From positions 1 to 64,000 of the forward strand of contig CAMLJY010000023.1 in the NCBI GenBank assembly GCA_946480465.1: a stretch of DNA of 64,000 bases, read 5' to 3'. Under the pieces are notes generated by a model. It ran no database searches. It had not been told where the DNA came from and saw only the letters and a list, made by a program, of their open reading frames with translations. Source of the stretch: an uncultured Burkholderiales bacterium (GTDB lineage: Bacteria > Pseudomonadota > Gammaproteobacteria > Burkholderiales > Burkholderiaceae). Of the stretch, positions 56,956-64,000 are shown in pieces. A program made the position numbers and the translations under genes. Positions within the stretch are counted from its first letter, which is position 1, and every line of letters starts with the position of its first letter.

Positions 56956-58296
56956 TCAGGGCGCCTTCGCCGGGGCCTGCAGGCGCTGCAGCAGGTCCTG
57001 CGTCGGGTAGCCGTCGGCCGGCAGGCCCTCGCTGCGCTGCCAGCGCCGCAGCGCGGCGCGGGTGGCGGGGCCCAGCAGGCCATCGGCCGGGCCGCTGTCG
57101 AAGCCGCGCTCGTTCAGCGCCGCCTGCAGCGCCACGGTCTGGCTGCGCGACAGCGGCGCCAGGTCGCGCGGCCACGCCGCCTGCACCGCGGGTCCGCCGG
57201 CCAGCCGCTGCGCCAGCAGGCCCACCGCCAGCGCGTAGCTGGTGGAGTTGTTGTAGCGCAGGATGGCGCGGAAATTCGGCCCCACCAGGAACGCCGGGCC
57301 GCGGGCACCCGCGGGCAGGAAGACGGCGGCATCGTTCAATTCGGGCAGCGGCCCGCCGTCAACGCTGCGCAGGCCCTCGTCGGCCCAGCGCGCCGCGCTC
57401 TGGCGCAGCGTGTCGTCCGCGCGGGCGGGGTCGAAGCCGGCCGGCAGCCGCACCTCCAGACCCCAGGGCTGGCCGGGCACCCAGCCCGAGCGGGCGAGGA
57501 AGTGCGCGGTCGACGCGGTGACGTCGGCCATGCTGGCCCACAGGTCGCGCCGGCCGTCGCCATCGGCATCCAGCGCGTAGGCCAGGAAGGCGGAAGGGAT
57601 GAACTGGGTGTGGCCCATCGCGCCCGCCCAGGAGCCGACCAGGCGGCTGCGCTCGACGTCGCCGCTTTGCAGGATCTTCAGCGCGGCCAGCAACTGCCCG
57701 CGCGCCCAGGCCTCGCGCCGGCCGTCGAAGCCCAGGGTCGCCAGCGCATCGATGACGGGCGTTTGCCCCAGGTCGCTGCCGAAGTTGCTTTCGATGCCCC
57801 AGATGGCGCCGATGATCGCGGCCGGCACGCCATGGCGCGCGGCGGCGGCGTCGGCCTCCGCCTGCACCTGCGCCAGCCGCTCGCGCCCACGGGCGACGCG
57901 CTGCGGCGACACCGCCGTGTCGAGGTAGTCCCACACGCTGCGGGTGAACTCGGGCTGCGCGCGGTCCAGCTCGATCACGCGCGGCAGGTGTCGCACGTCG
58001 CTGAAGGCGGCCTGCAGCGTCGCTTCATTGATGCCGGCAGCGCGCGCCTCGGCGCGGAAGGCGCTCACCCAGGCCTGGAAGCGCTGTTCCGCGCCGGCCG
58101 GGCCGGCGTCCGGCGCGACGGCCGGCGGAGGTGGGTTGATAACGCCTGAAGAGGATGGATCCGGCGGTGGCATGGGAACGGGCGCGCTGGCGCAGGCGGC
58201 CAGCGCCGCCACCGAGGCCAGTGCCAGGGTTCGGGTGCGGATGCAGGGTCGGGCGCGCCAGGGGGCGCGAGGCGGGGAGAACGGCATGCCGGGCAT
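56956..58296 (-). CDS. Membrane-bound lytic transglycosylase, MltB/SltB type
   Basis: This 446-aa protein has a lipoprotein-type signal (lipobox LAAC near residue 35), the SLT-2 domain with catalytic Glu in AIWGIESNFG, AGAMGHTQFIPSAFL, and a C-terminal peptidoglycan-binding-1 domain (SRSQTVALQAALNERGFDSG, ALRRWQRSEGLPADG). It cleaves peptidoglycan to anhydromuropeptides. GGGGA just before ATG 58296 favours this start among several ATGs. It is convergent with no partner and appears to be a housekeeping wall enzyme. Confidence 0.92.
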   Translation of the reverse strand: MPGMPFSPPRAPWRARPCIRTRTLALASVAALAACASAPVPMPPPDPSSSGVINPPPPAVAPDAGPAGAEQRFQAWVSAFRAEARAAGINEATLQAAFSDVRHLPRVIELDRAQPEFTRSVWDYLDTAVSPQRVARGRERLAQVQAEADAAAARHGVPAAIIGAIWGIESNFGSDLGQTPVIDALATLGFDGRREAWARGQLLAALKILQSGDVERSRLVGSWAGAMGHTQFIPSAFLAYALDADGDGRRDLWASMADVTASTAHFLARSGWVPGQPWGLEVRLPAGFDPARADDTLRQSAARWADEGLRSVDGGPLPELNDAAVFLPAGARGPAFLVGPNFRAILRYNNSTSYALAVGLLAQRLAGGPAVQAAWPRDLAPLSRSQTVALQAALNERGFDSGPADGLLGPATRAALRRWQRSEGLPADGYPTQDLLQRLQAPAKAP

Positions 58297-58594
58297 TGTC
58301 CCCGGCATCGCGGCAAGCACCGTGCCGCGGCACGAGCACCGTGCCGGCAGGCAGGCGTACATGCATACATGCAGGCAGCCCTGCAGGCAGCCATGCAGGC
58401 AGGCAGGCGGGCGGGCGGGCGGGCGGGCGGGCAGGCCAGCCCGCCGGTGTCAACCCTCGATCCGCGCGGTGCGGGGGTGCAGCGGGCGTTGCCTGGATGT
58501 TGCGTGGTGCGTATCGGCTGGTATCGGCGGCACGCGCCGTCCCTAGTTCGGGGGGGAGGCGGCGGGGGCAAGCTCACTATCATCGCGTCCGCCC
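58297..58594. other. 298-base divergent region with short tandem repeats
   Basis: The centre (about 58347-58438) is a run of ATGCAGGCAGCC-like and then GGGC tetranucleotide repeats. No gene was recognised. It lies between the MltB gene and the ECF sigma gene, so it should contain both promoters. GGGC repeats could vary in number and change promoter spacing. Confidence 0.55.
58347..58438. repeat. CAGG/GGGC short tandem repeats
   Basis: Imperfect GCAGGCA units pass into about seven GGGC tetranucleotides. Position upstream of an ECF sigma-kinase operon makes length variation potentially regulatory. Confidence 0.75.
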
Positions 58595-59230
58595 ATGCAG
58601 TACCCCATGTTGTCCACCGACGAGCGCACCGGATGCATCACCCAGCTGCTCAACGGCTGGGCCCAGGGGGACGACCAGGCACTGAACCGGGTGGCGCCCC
58701 GGGTGTACGCGCAATTGCGCCAGATGGCCGCGCGCCTGATGCGGACCGAGCGCGACGACCACGTGCTGCAGGGCACGGCGCTCGTGCACGAGGCCTTCAT
58801 GCGCCTGGGTCAGCAGCGGCAGCAGCGCTGGGACTCGCGCGGGCAGTTCTTCGGCTGGATGTCGATGACCATGCGGCGCATCCTCGTCGAGCACGCCCGC
58901 CAGCGCAGTGCCTTGTGCCGCGGCGGCGGCGTGGAGATCGACAGCCTGGACCTGCTGCAGGCCGAGGCGGCCGACGCGATGCCGGCCGATCCCGCGGCAG
59001 AGCTGGACCAGAGCCTGCTGGACCTCGATCACGCGCTGCGCCGGCTCGAGGCGCTGGACCAGCGCCAGGGCCGGGTGGTGGAGCTGCGCTTCTTCGGCGG
59101 GTTGAGCGTCGAGCAGACGGCCGAGGCGCTGCAGTGCTCGGTGGCCACCGTCAAGCGCGACTGGGCCACCGCCCGCGCGTGGCTGCTGCGCGAACTGCAG
59201 CTGGGGCGAGAAGCCGCCGGCCCGGCGTGA
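58595..59230 (+). CDS. ECF sigma factor of the kinase-associated subfamily
   Basis: This 211-aa sigma factor has region 2 (LNRVAPRVYAQLRQMAARLM, ALVHEAFMRL, RGQFFGWMSMTMRRILVEHA) and region 4 (VVELRFFGGLSVEQTAEALQ with helix-turn-helix through CSVATVKRDWATARAWL). This pattern matches the ECF group that is encoded beside Ser/Thr kinases (TIGR02999-type). Its stop overlaps the kinase start (GTGA), so the two are coupled. Instead of a classical anti-sigma factor, the kinase is likely to control it by phosphorylation. Confidence 0.92.
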   Translation: MQYPMLSTDERTGCITQLLNGWAQGDDQALNRVAPRVYAQLRQMAARLMRTERDDHVLQGTALVHEAFMRLGQQRQQRWDSRGQFFGWMSMTMRRILVEHARQRSALCRGGGVEIDSLDLLQAEAADAMPADPAAELDQSLLDLDHALRRLEALDQRQGRVVELRFFGGLSVEQTAEALQCSVATVKRDWATARAWLLRELQLGREAAGPA

Positions 59231-61716
59231 GACCTGCCCCGCCCCCGCCGGACCCGCAGGCCGTGGCCCGCTGGCAGCGCGTGAAGGCGCTGCTGGCCGA
59301 TGCCCTGGCGCTGCCCCCGGCGCAGCGCCCGGCCCACGTGCGGCAGGCAGCGGCCGACACCGGCGAGGCGCGCGAACTGCTGGGCCTGGTGGCGGCGGCC
59401 GGCACCGACGATTCGCTGCTGGACCGCGGCGCGCGCGGGTGGGTCGATGACGTGCAAAAGGCGCGGCCGCTGGACGAGCTGCCGCTCCTTCCCGCGGCTG
59501 CCGCCGACCGCGGCTGCGCCGGCCGCCGGGTCGGTCCCTACGAACTGCTGGGCTGGGTTGCTTCCGGCGGGATGGGCCAGGTGTACCGGGCGCGCCGCTG
59601 TGCCGATGGGGCCGGCGGCGGGCCGGGGCCCGTGGTCGCGCTGAAGCTGATGCGCCAGGGCGTGGCCGACGATCAGTTCGCACGCCGCTTCGATGCCGAG
59701 CGCCGGGCGCTGGCGCGCCTGTCGCATCCGCACCTGGCGCGGCTGCTCGATGCCGGCGTGCATCCGGGCGTCGCCGGCGACGTGCCTTACCTGGTGATGG
59801 AGTTCGTCGACGGCGAGCCGATCGACCAGCATTGCAGCCGCCTGGGCCTGGACGTGCTCCAGGTGCTGGCGCTGTTCCGCAGCCTGTGCCATGCGGTGCA
59901 GCATGCGCACCGGCAGGGCGTGGTGCACCGGGACATCAAACCCGCGAACGTGCTGGTCACCGCCGATGGCGTGGTCAAGCTGGTGGACTTCGGCATCGCC
60001 AAGCAGGTGGGCCAGCACACCACCGCCGCCACCGCCACCGCCGCGCCGACGCGCCTGATGACGCTGGCCTTCGCCAGCCCCGAGCAGGTGCGCGGCCAGC
60101 CGGTCACCGCGGCCAGCGACGTCTATTCGCTCGGTGTGCTGCTGCACCATCTGCTGACCGGCCGATCGCCGTACCGCGGCGTGGCGCCGGGGGACGACCT
60201 GGCGTTGCGCGAGGCCGTCTGCCGGCAGCGGCCGCGCCGGCCCAGCCGCCTGGCGGACGCGGACCGGCGCCGCGCGCTCGCCGGCGACCTCGATCGCCTG
60301 CTGCTGGCCGCGCTGCACAAGCAGCCGGCGCGGCGGCCGGCGAGTGCCGCCGTGCTGGCGCGCCAGCTGTACCGGGTGCAGCAGGGGCGTGCGCTGCGCC
60401 GCGGGCCATGGCGCGGCGCGGCCGGCCGGCGCGCGGCGGCGCTGCTGGGCGGGCTCGCGGTCGCGGCGGCCGTGGCGGTGGGCGTGCGCTGGCAGCAGCG
60501 CGAGGCGGCCGCGGCCCAGCGGGAGCAGGCGCTGCAGGCGGTGCGCGACCTTCTGCCGCGGCCGGATCGCCTGGCCGACGAGGCCCCGGCATCCGCCGCG
60601 CTGGCCGGCCTGGAAACCGCCGTGGGCCGGCTGGTCGCGGCGGAGGCTCCCGATGCCGACCCGGCCTGGCCCGCCCGGCGCGCCCTGGCCCTGGCCGAAG
60701 CGCGGGCCGAACTGTCCGCCGCGCTGCGGCATGAGGGGCGGCAGGTGGATGCGCAGCAGCAGGCGCAGCAGGCGGTGGCGCACGCGCGCCAGGCCGGTGC
60801 CGCCCGGGCCGAGCCGGCGGCGCAGCAGCGCGCGCTGGTGGCCGCGCTGCTGGCCCTGGCCGAGTCGCTGCCATCGGCCGACGATGCGGCCGCGCGGCGC
60901 GTCGCGCTGGACGAAGCCCGCCGCCTCGCGCAGGGCCTGCTGCGGTCCGGCGGCGGTGCCGCGGCCAGCGCGCTGCTGGCGCGCGTGGATGCGTCCTTCG
61001 GGCGCCACCTGCTCGACAACGCCGAGGCCGAGCAGGACGGCGCCGGGCGCGCGGTGTCGGCGCTGGCCGCGTCGATGGATCGTTATGAGCGCCTGTCCGG
61101 GGACGGCGGCGGGGCGGCGCGATGGGCCGGCGACGCCGCCCGCACGCGCCTGCTGCTGGCCGAGGCGCAGCTGCGCGCCGGCCGGCCGGCCGAGGCCCTG
61201 GCCACGGCGCGGCGGGTGCTGGCGGACGGCCGTGCCGACGCGGGTTCGGCCCGGGCCGGTGGCGCGCTGCCGCCGCGGGCCGCTGCCGCGCTGGCCACCG
61301 ATGCGGCGCAACTGCTGCGGCGGGCCGGCGATGCCGGGCTCGCGGTGTCCGCGGCCGAGGCGGCCCTGGCCGCAATGGCCACCGCCGATGCCGCCGCCGA
61401 TGCCGGGGCGCCCGCCGGCAGCCGGCCGGCGCTGCCGCATCCGCGCGAGCGCGTGCGGCACGCGCTCGCGCACCTGGCCCTGGGCCAGGCCCTGGTCGAG
61501 CGCAGCCTGGCCCATGCCGGCGCGCCGCGCCGTGGCGGCGGGGCGGCGGTGCCGGACACCCCGTCGGCCGACTGGCTGCGGGCCTGCGCCGCCTACCGCG
61601 CGGCCCTGGCGCTGGTGGAGCCGCTGGCGCCGCGCTGGCCGGATGACCGCTGGGTGGCCGATGGCGCGGCCGTGTTCGAGATGCGCCTCTTCCTGCGCGC
61701 CTGCCCGCAGCCGTGA
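59227..61716 (+). CDS. Transmembrane Ser/Thr protein kinase
   Basis: This 829-aa protein starts at GTG 59227 overlapping the sigma stop. After an N-terminal helical region (about 10-85) comes a Hanks-type kinase domain (about 103-385): SGGMGQVYRA, VVALKLM, VVHRDIKPANV, VDFGIAK and FASPEQ. One transmembrane helix lies near 398-420, followed by a long helical extracytoplasmic part rich in Ala/Arg/Leu that resembles degenerate TPR repeats. It should sense an envelope signal and act on the ECF sigma factor or on FHA proteins. ATP-site residues look intact. Confidence 0.9.
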   Translation: MRPAPPPPDPQAVARWQRVKALLADALALPPAQRPAHVRQAAADTGEARELLGLVAAAGTDDSLLDRGARGWVDDVQKARPLDELPLLPAAAADRGCAGRRVGPYELLGWVASGGMGQVYRARRCADGAGGGPGPVVALKLMRQGVADDQFARRFDAERRALARLSHPHLARLLDAGVHPGVAGDVPYLVMEFVDGEPIDQHCSRLGLDVLQVLALFRSLCHAVQHAHRQGVVHRDIKPANVLVTADGVVKLVDFGIAKQVGQHTTAATATAAPTRLMTLAFASPEQVRGQPVTAASDVYSLGVLLHHLLTGRSPYRGVAPGDDLALREAVCRQRPRRPSRLADADRRRALAGDLDRLLLAALHKQPARRPASAAVLARQLYRVQQGRALRRGPWRGAAGRRAAALLGGLAVAAAVAVGVRWQQREAAAAQREQALQAVRDLLPRPDRLADEAPASAALAGLETAVGRLVAAEAPDADPAWPARRALALAEARAELSAALRHEGRQVDAQQQAQQAVAHARQAGAARAEPAAQQRALVAALLALAESLPSADDAAARRVALDEARRLAQGLLRSGGGAAASALLARVDASFGRHLLDNAEAEQDGAGRAVSALAASMDRYERLSGDGGGAARWAGDAARTRLLLAEAQLRAGRPAEALATARRVLADGRADAGSARAGGALPPRAAAALATDAAQLLRRAGDAGLAVSAAEAALAAMATADAAADAGAPAGSRPALPHPRERVRHALAHLALGQALVERSLAHAGAPRRGGGAAVPDTPSADWLRACAAYRAALALVEPLAPRWPDDRWVADGAAVFEMRLFLRACPQP

Positions 61717-61735
61717 GCAAGTCGTGAAGGCCGCC

Positions 61736-62878
61736 GTGACCGAGTTCGACCCACGCGCCCGGGGCGCGGCGACGGTGGACCGGGTGCGCCGGCAGGCGTT
61801 GGCCCGCGCCGTGGTGGCCGCCGGCGCCGGCGCCAGCGCGGCGCTGGTGCCAGGTCCCGTGGCGGCGCGCCCGGCCACGCCCGGGCCCGTGCGCGCGTCG
61901 GCCCGCGCCTGGGCTGCCGCCGCTGCGCTGTCGCGCGGCATCAACCTGTCGGTGATGGCGGCTCCGCGCGAGGGCGACTGGGGACTGCGCCTGGACCCGC
62001 GCTGGATCGATGCCATCGCCCAGGCCGGCTTCCGCGCGGTGCGGCTGCCGGTGCGCTTCAGCAACCATGCGTCGCCCGATGCTGCCGCGCGGCTGGACGA
62101 GGCCTTCGCCGAACGCATCGACGGCATCATCGACGGCCTGCTCGCGCGCGGGCTGTCGGTGGTGCTGACGCTGTGCTGCTACAGCCAGTTCGATGGCCGG
62201 CCGCCGGAAACCGGCGAGCGCGCCGTGCCCGCGCCGCTGGTGCGGCCCCGCTTCGTCGCGCTGTGGCGCCAGCTGGCGCGCCGGCATGCCGGACGTTCGC
62301 CGCGCCTGCTCTTCGAGCTGTACAACAAGCCCTCCGGCGACGCGCCGGCCTGGAACGCGCTGGCGCAGGCCGCGCTGGCCGCGGTGCGCGAGGTGCCGGC
62401 GTGGCGCTGCGTCGTCATCGCGCCGATCGGTGGGGCCGCCGAGGCCCTGGCGCAGCTGCGGCTGCCGCCCGATCCCGACCTGATCGCGATGGTGCACAAC
62501 GGCGCGCCGCTGCGCTTCACGCGGCAGGGCCTGCCGTGGACGCCGGGGGCCGAACAATGGATCGGCACCGGCTGCTGCGACGCGGCGCAGCGTGCCGAGC
62601 TGGCCGGCGGCCTCGACCTGGCGCGGGACTGGTCGGCGCGGCACGGGTACCCGGTGTGGCTGGGCCTCTTCGGCGCCACCAGCATCGCGGCGATGGCCGA
62701 TCGCGCCCGTTACCTGCGCGCGATGCGCGAAGCGGCCGAGAGCCGCGGCCTGCCGTGGGCCCACGCCGACCTGGCGACCCGCTTCAACCTGCGGCCACCG
62801 CCGCTGGACTCCGGCCTGTACGACGTGGTGGCGGGGCGCTGGCAAACGCCGCTGCTGGACGCGCTTCTCGGGCGCTAG
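61736..62878 (+). CDS. Glycoside hydrolase family 5-like protein lacking catalytic Glu
   Basis: This 380-aa exported protein has a Tat-like signal (RRQALARAVVAAGAGASAAL) and a (beta/alpha)8 barrel like GH5 endoglucanases (RGINLSVMAAPREGDWGLRL, AGFRAVRLPVRFSNHASPDA). Where active enzymes have the acid/base in NEP, this protein has FELYNKPSG, and where the nucleophile Glu lies (ExG near the end) it has VWLGLFGATS. Both catalytic glutamates thus appear replaced. It may bind rather than cut glycans. GAAGG before GTG 61736 supports this start; GTG 61724 is possible. It is 19 bases after the kinase gene. Confidence 0.78.
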   Translation: MTEFDPRARGAATVDRVRRQALARAVVAAGAGASAALVPGPVAARPATPGPVRASARAWAAAAALSRGINLSVMAAPREGDWGLRLDPRWIDAIAQAGFRAVRLPVRFSNHASPDAAARLDEAFAERIDGIIDGLLARGLSVVLTLCCYSQFDGRPPETGERAVPAPLVRPRFVALWRQLARRHAGRSPRLLFELYNKPSGDAPAWNALAQAALAAVREVPAWRCVVIAPIGGAAEALAQLRLPPDPDLIAMVHNGAPLRFTRQGLPWTPGAEQWIGTGCCDAAQRAELAGGLDLARDWSARHGYPVWLGLFGATSIAAMADRARYLRAMREAAESRGLPWAHADLATRFNLRPPPLDSGLYDVVAGRWQTPLLDALLGR

Positions 62879-62880
62879 CG

Positions 62881-63984
62881 ATGGGCATCGCCTCGGTTCG
62901 TGCGTCCCCGCTCGCGCGCCGCGCGATGGCCGCTTTCGTGCGCGGCGCGGCCGCTCTCGCGCGCGGCGCGATTGCCGCTTTCCCGCGCGGCGCGATCGCT
63001 GCTTTCGCGCTGGTGCCGCTGCTCGGCGGGCAGCCGGCGGCGGCGCAGGCGCCGGCCGGCGCGTCGCCCCGGGCCTGGGCGGCAGCGGCGGCCTTGTCGC
63101 GCGGCATCGCGGTGCAGGCCTGGCGGCCCGACGCGTCCGCGGGCGGCGCAGGCGCGGATGCGCAGCTGGTCTCGGCCGTCGCCGAGGCCGGCTTCCGCAG
63201 CGTGCAGCTGCCGTGGCCCGCGCCCTCCGGTGCCATGCCGTCCGAGGCGGACTGGCAGAGGCTGGACCGCCTGGTGGATGCCTTTCTGGCACGCGGACTG
63301 GCCGTCGTGCTGCACGACCGCGACGGGCCCGGTCCGGCCTGCGCGGTGGCACTCCGGGGGGCAGGCGAAGCGGCTGCGCAGCGGCCGGCCCCCGCCTCGG
63401 CCGCTGCCTGGCACGGCGTGGCACGGCGCCACGCGGGCCGGTCCGCGCGGCTGTCGTTCATGTTGTCGATGGCCTCGCAGGCCGGGACCGATGCGGAGCA
63501 GGCCAACCGCCGGCTGCGGCAGCTGCTGGCGGCCATTCGTGCGTCGGACCCCGGGCGGCCGGTCATCATCGGCTGGGGCGATGCGATCAACCTGCCGCGA
63601 CTGCGGCTGCCGGCGGACCCGCACCTGCTGGTGGCCGTAGTCAACCGCGAGCCCGAGCGTTTCACGCAACAGAGCGCGGCCGGCCCGCCCGGCAGCGACG
63701 GTTCCGATTGCTGCAACCCGCGCGAGGCGCACCTGATGGGCCTGCCGCTGGACCTGGCGCAGGCCTGGTCGCGGCGCCAGCGCGTGCCGGTGTGGCTGAG
63801 CGCTTTCGGGGCCACGGCCCTCGTTCCGGCGCCTGCGCGTGCGCGCCATGCGCGGCTGATGCGCGAGGGCGCCGAGGCGCGTGGCCTGGCCTGGGCCTAT
63901 TGCGCGCTGGACGGCGAGTTCGGCCTGCGCTCGGGCAGTGGCGAGGCTCGGGCCCGCCTGCGCGACGCGCTGCTCGGCCCATGA
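62881..63984 (+). CDS. Second, more degenerate glycoside hydrolase family 5-like protein
   Basis: This 367-aa paralogue of the preceding protein shares ASPRAWAAAAALSRGI, AGFRSVQLPWPAP, ARRHAGRSARLSF and VPVWLSAFGATA. The expected NEP region reads FMLSMASQAG and the nucleophile region AFGAT, so both catalytic glutamates are missing here too. The N-terminus is a long hydrophobic signal with internal ARGAIAAF-like repeats (about 14-50). ATG 62881 starts 2 bases after the previous stop. It probably arose by tandem duplication and may bind a glycan in the periplasm. Confidence 0.75.
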   Translation: MGIASVRASPLARRAMAAFVRGAAALARGAIAAFPRGAIAAFALVPLLGGQPAAAQAPAGASPRAWAAAAALSRGIAVQAWRPDASAGGAGADAQLVSAVAEAGFRSVQLPWPAPSGAMPSEADWQRLDRLVDAFLARGLAVVLHDRDGPGPACAVALRGAGEAAAQRPAPASAAAWHGVARRHAGRSARLSFMLSMASQAGTDAEQANRRLRQLLAAIRASDPGRPVIIGWGDAINLPRLRLPADPHLLVAVVNREPERFTQQSAAGPPGSDGSDCCNPREAHLMGLPLDLAQAWSRRQRVPVWLSAFGATALVPAPARARHARLMREGAEARGLAWAYCALDGEFGLRSGSGEARARLRDALLGP

Positions 63985-64000
63985 ACGCCGCTGCCGGCTC

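Noticed and set aside
1..64000. tRNA, rRNA, CRISPR arrays and insertion sequences
   Set aside because: Looked for throughout; no cloverleaf with conserved T-loop, no regularly spaced direct repeats with unique spacers and no transposase-like product was seen.

Overview
The window is very GC-rich, with a strong preference for G or C at third codon positions and short GTG/ATG operon overlaps. Its non-flagellar type III secretion (T3SS) genes resemble the Hrp2/HrpB branch (SctI of HrpB2 type, HrpB4- and HrpB7-like proteins). Together with the gene repertoire this points to a betaproteobacterium of the order Burkholderiales, perhaps near the Rubrivivax/Leptothrix/Roseateles group. That placement is an inference from gene content, not a measured phylogeny.

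Layout. (1) 1-4.5 kb: the edge of a Pro/Ala-rich minus-strand gene, then a minus-strand operon for a NitT/TauT-type ABC transporter (substrate-binding protein, permease, ATPase) interleaved with a SCO1/SenC protein and a small membrane-anchored cupredoxin-like protein. (2) 4.7-27.8 kb: a plus-strand T3SS island. It runs DUF4384/peptidoglycan-binding protein, SLT transglycosylase, sctV, sctC, sctD, a needle-like protein, sctI, sctJ, sctK, sctL, sctN, sctO, sctP, a DUF6683-like gene, a two-component pair, sctQ-like, sctR, sctS, sctT, sctU, a FliO-like gene and a second needle-like secreted candidate, and ends with three unknowns. (3) 27.9-33.4 kb: minus-strand accessory genes (a protein with two HEPN-like RX4H motifs, a beta-lactamase-fold lipoprotein, and a tyrosinase/DUF2182/tyrosinase-C-domain operon). 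(4) 33.7-39.0 kb: a minus-strand operon of an alpha/beta hydrolase, a caspase-like protease and a 596-aa protein, plus an RTX-repeat protein. (5) 39.2-50.6 kb: an ECF sigma factor, anti-sigma factor, caspase, a caspase fused to a TssJ-like domain, TssL, TssM, TagF, a divergent TagH-type FHA protein and an OmpA protein. This is a type VI-like membrane complex without sheath, tube or baseplate genes in the window. (6) 51.2-53.2 kb: an RNA-repair pair (RNA ligase and HD-phosphohydrolase/polynucleotide kinase). (7) 53.3-58.3 kb: glucarate dehydratase with a LacI-type regulator and a double palindromic operator, a membrane coiled-coil protein, and an MltB-type transglycosylase. (8) 58.6-64 kb: ECF sigma, Ser/Thr kinase and two glycosidase-5-like proteins that appear to lack both catalytic glutamates.

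The most striking signal is not a gene. A bipartite promoter-like motif, TTGAAC, exactly 16 bases, then GCAACNCAG (with small variations), occurs seven times, each 7-78 bases upstream of a start codon. The sites precede the DUF4384 gene, the SLT transglycosylase, the needle-like gene, the DUF6683-like gene, sctR, the ECF sigma gene at 39575 and the ompA-like gene at 50067. The architecture is that of an ECF-sigma promoter. The sigma gene at 39575 carries a copy itself, so it is the natural candidate to drive both the T3SS island and the caspase/TssJLM island as one autoregulated regulon. A second highlight is the apparent covalent fusion of a caspase-like domain to TssJ, in a window with three caspase-family proteins.

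No tRNA, rRNA, CRISPR array or insertion sequence was recognised. In-frame 12-base tandem repeats encoding tetrapeptides recur in several unrelated genes.
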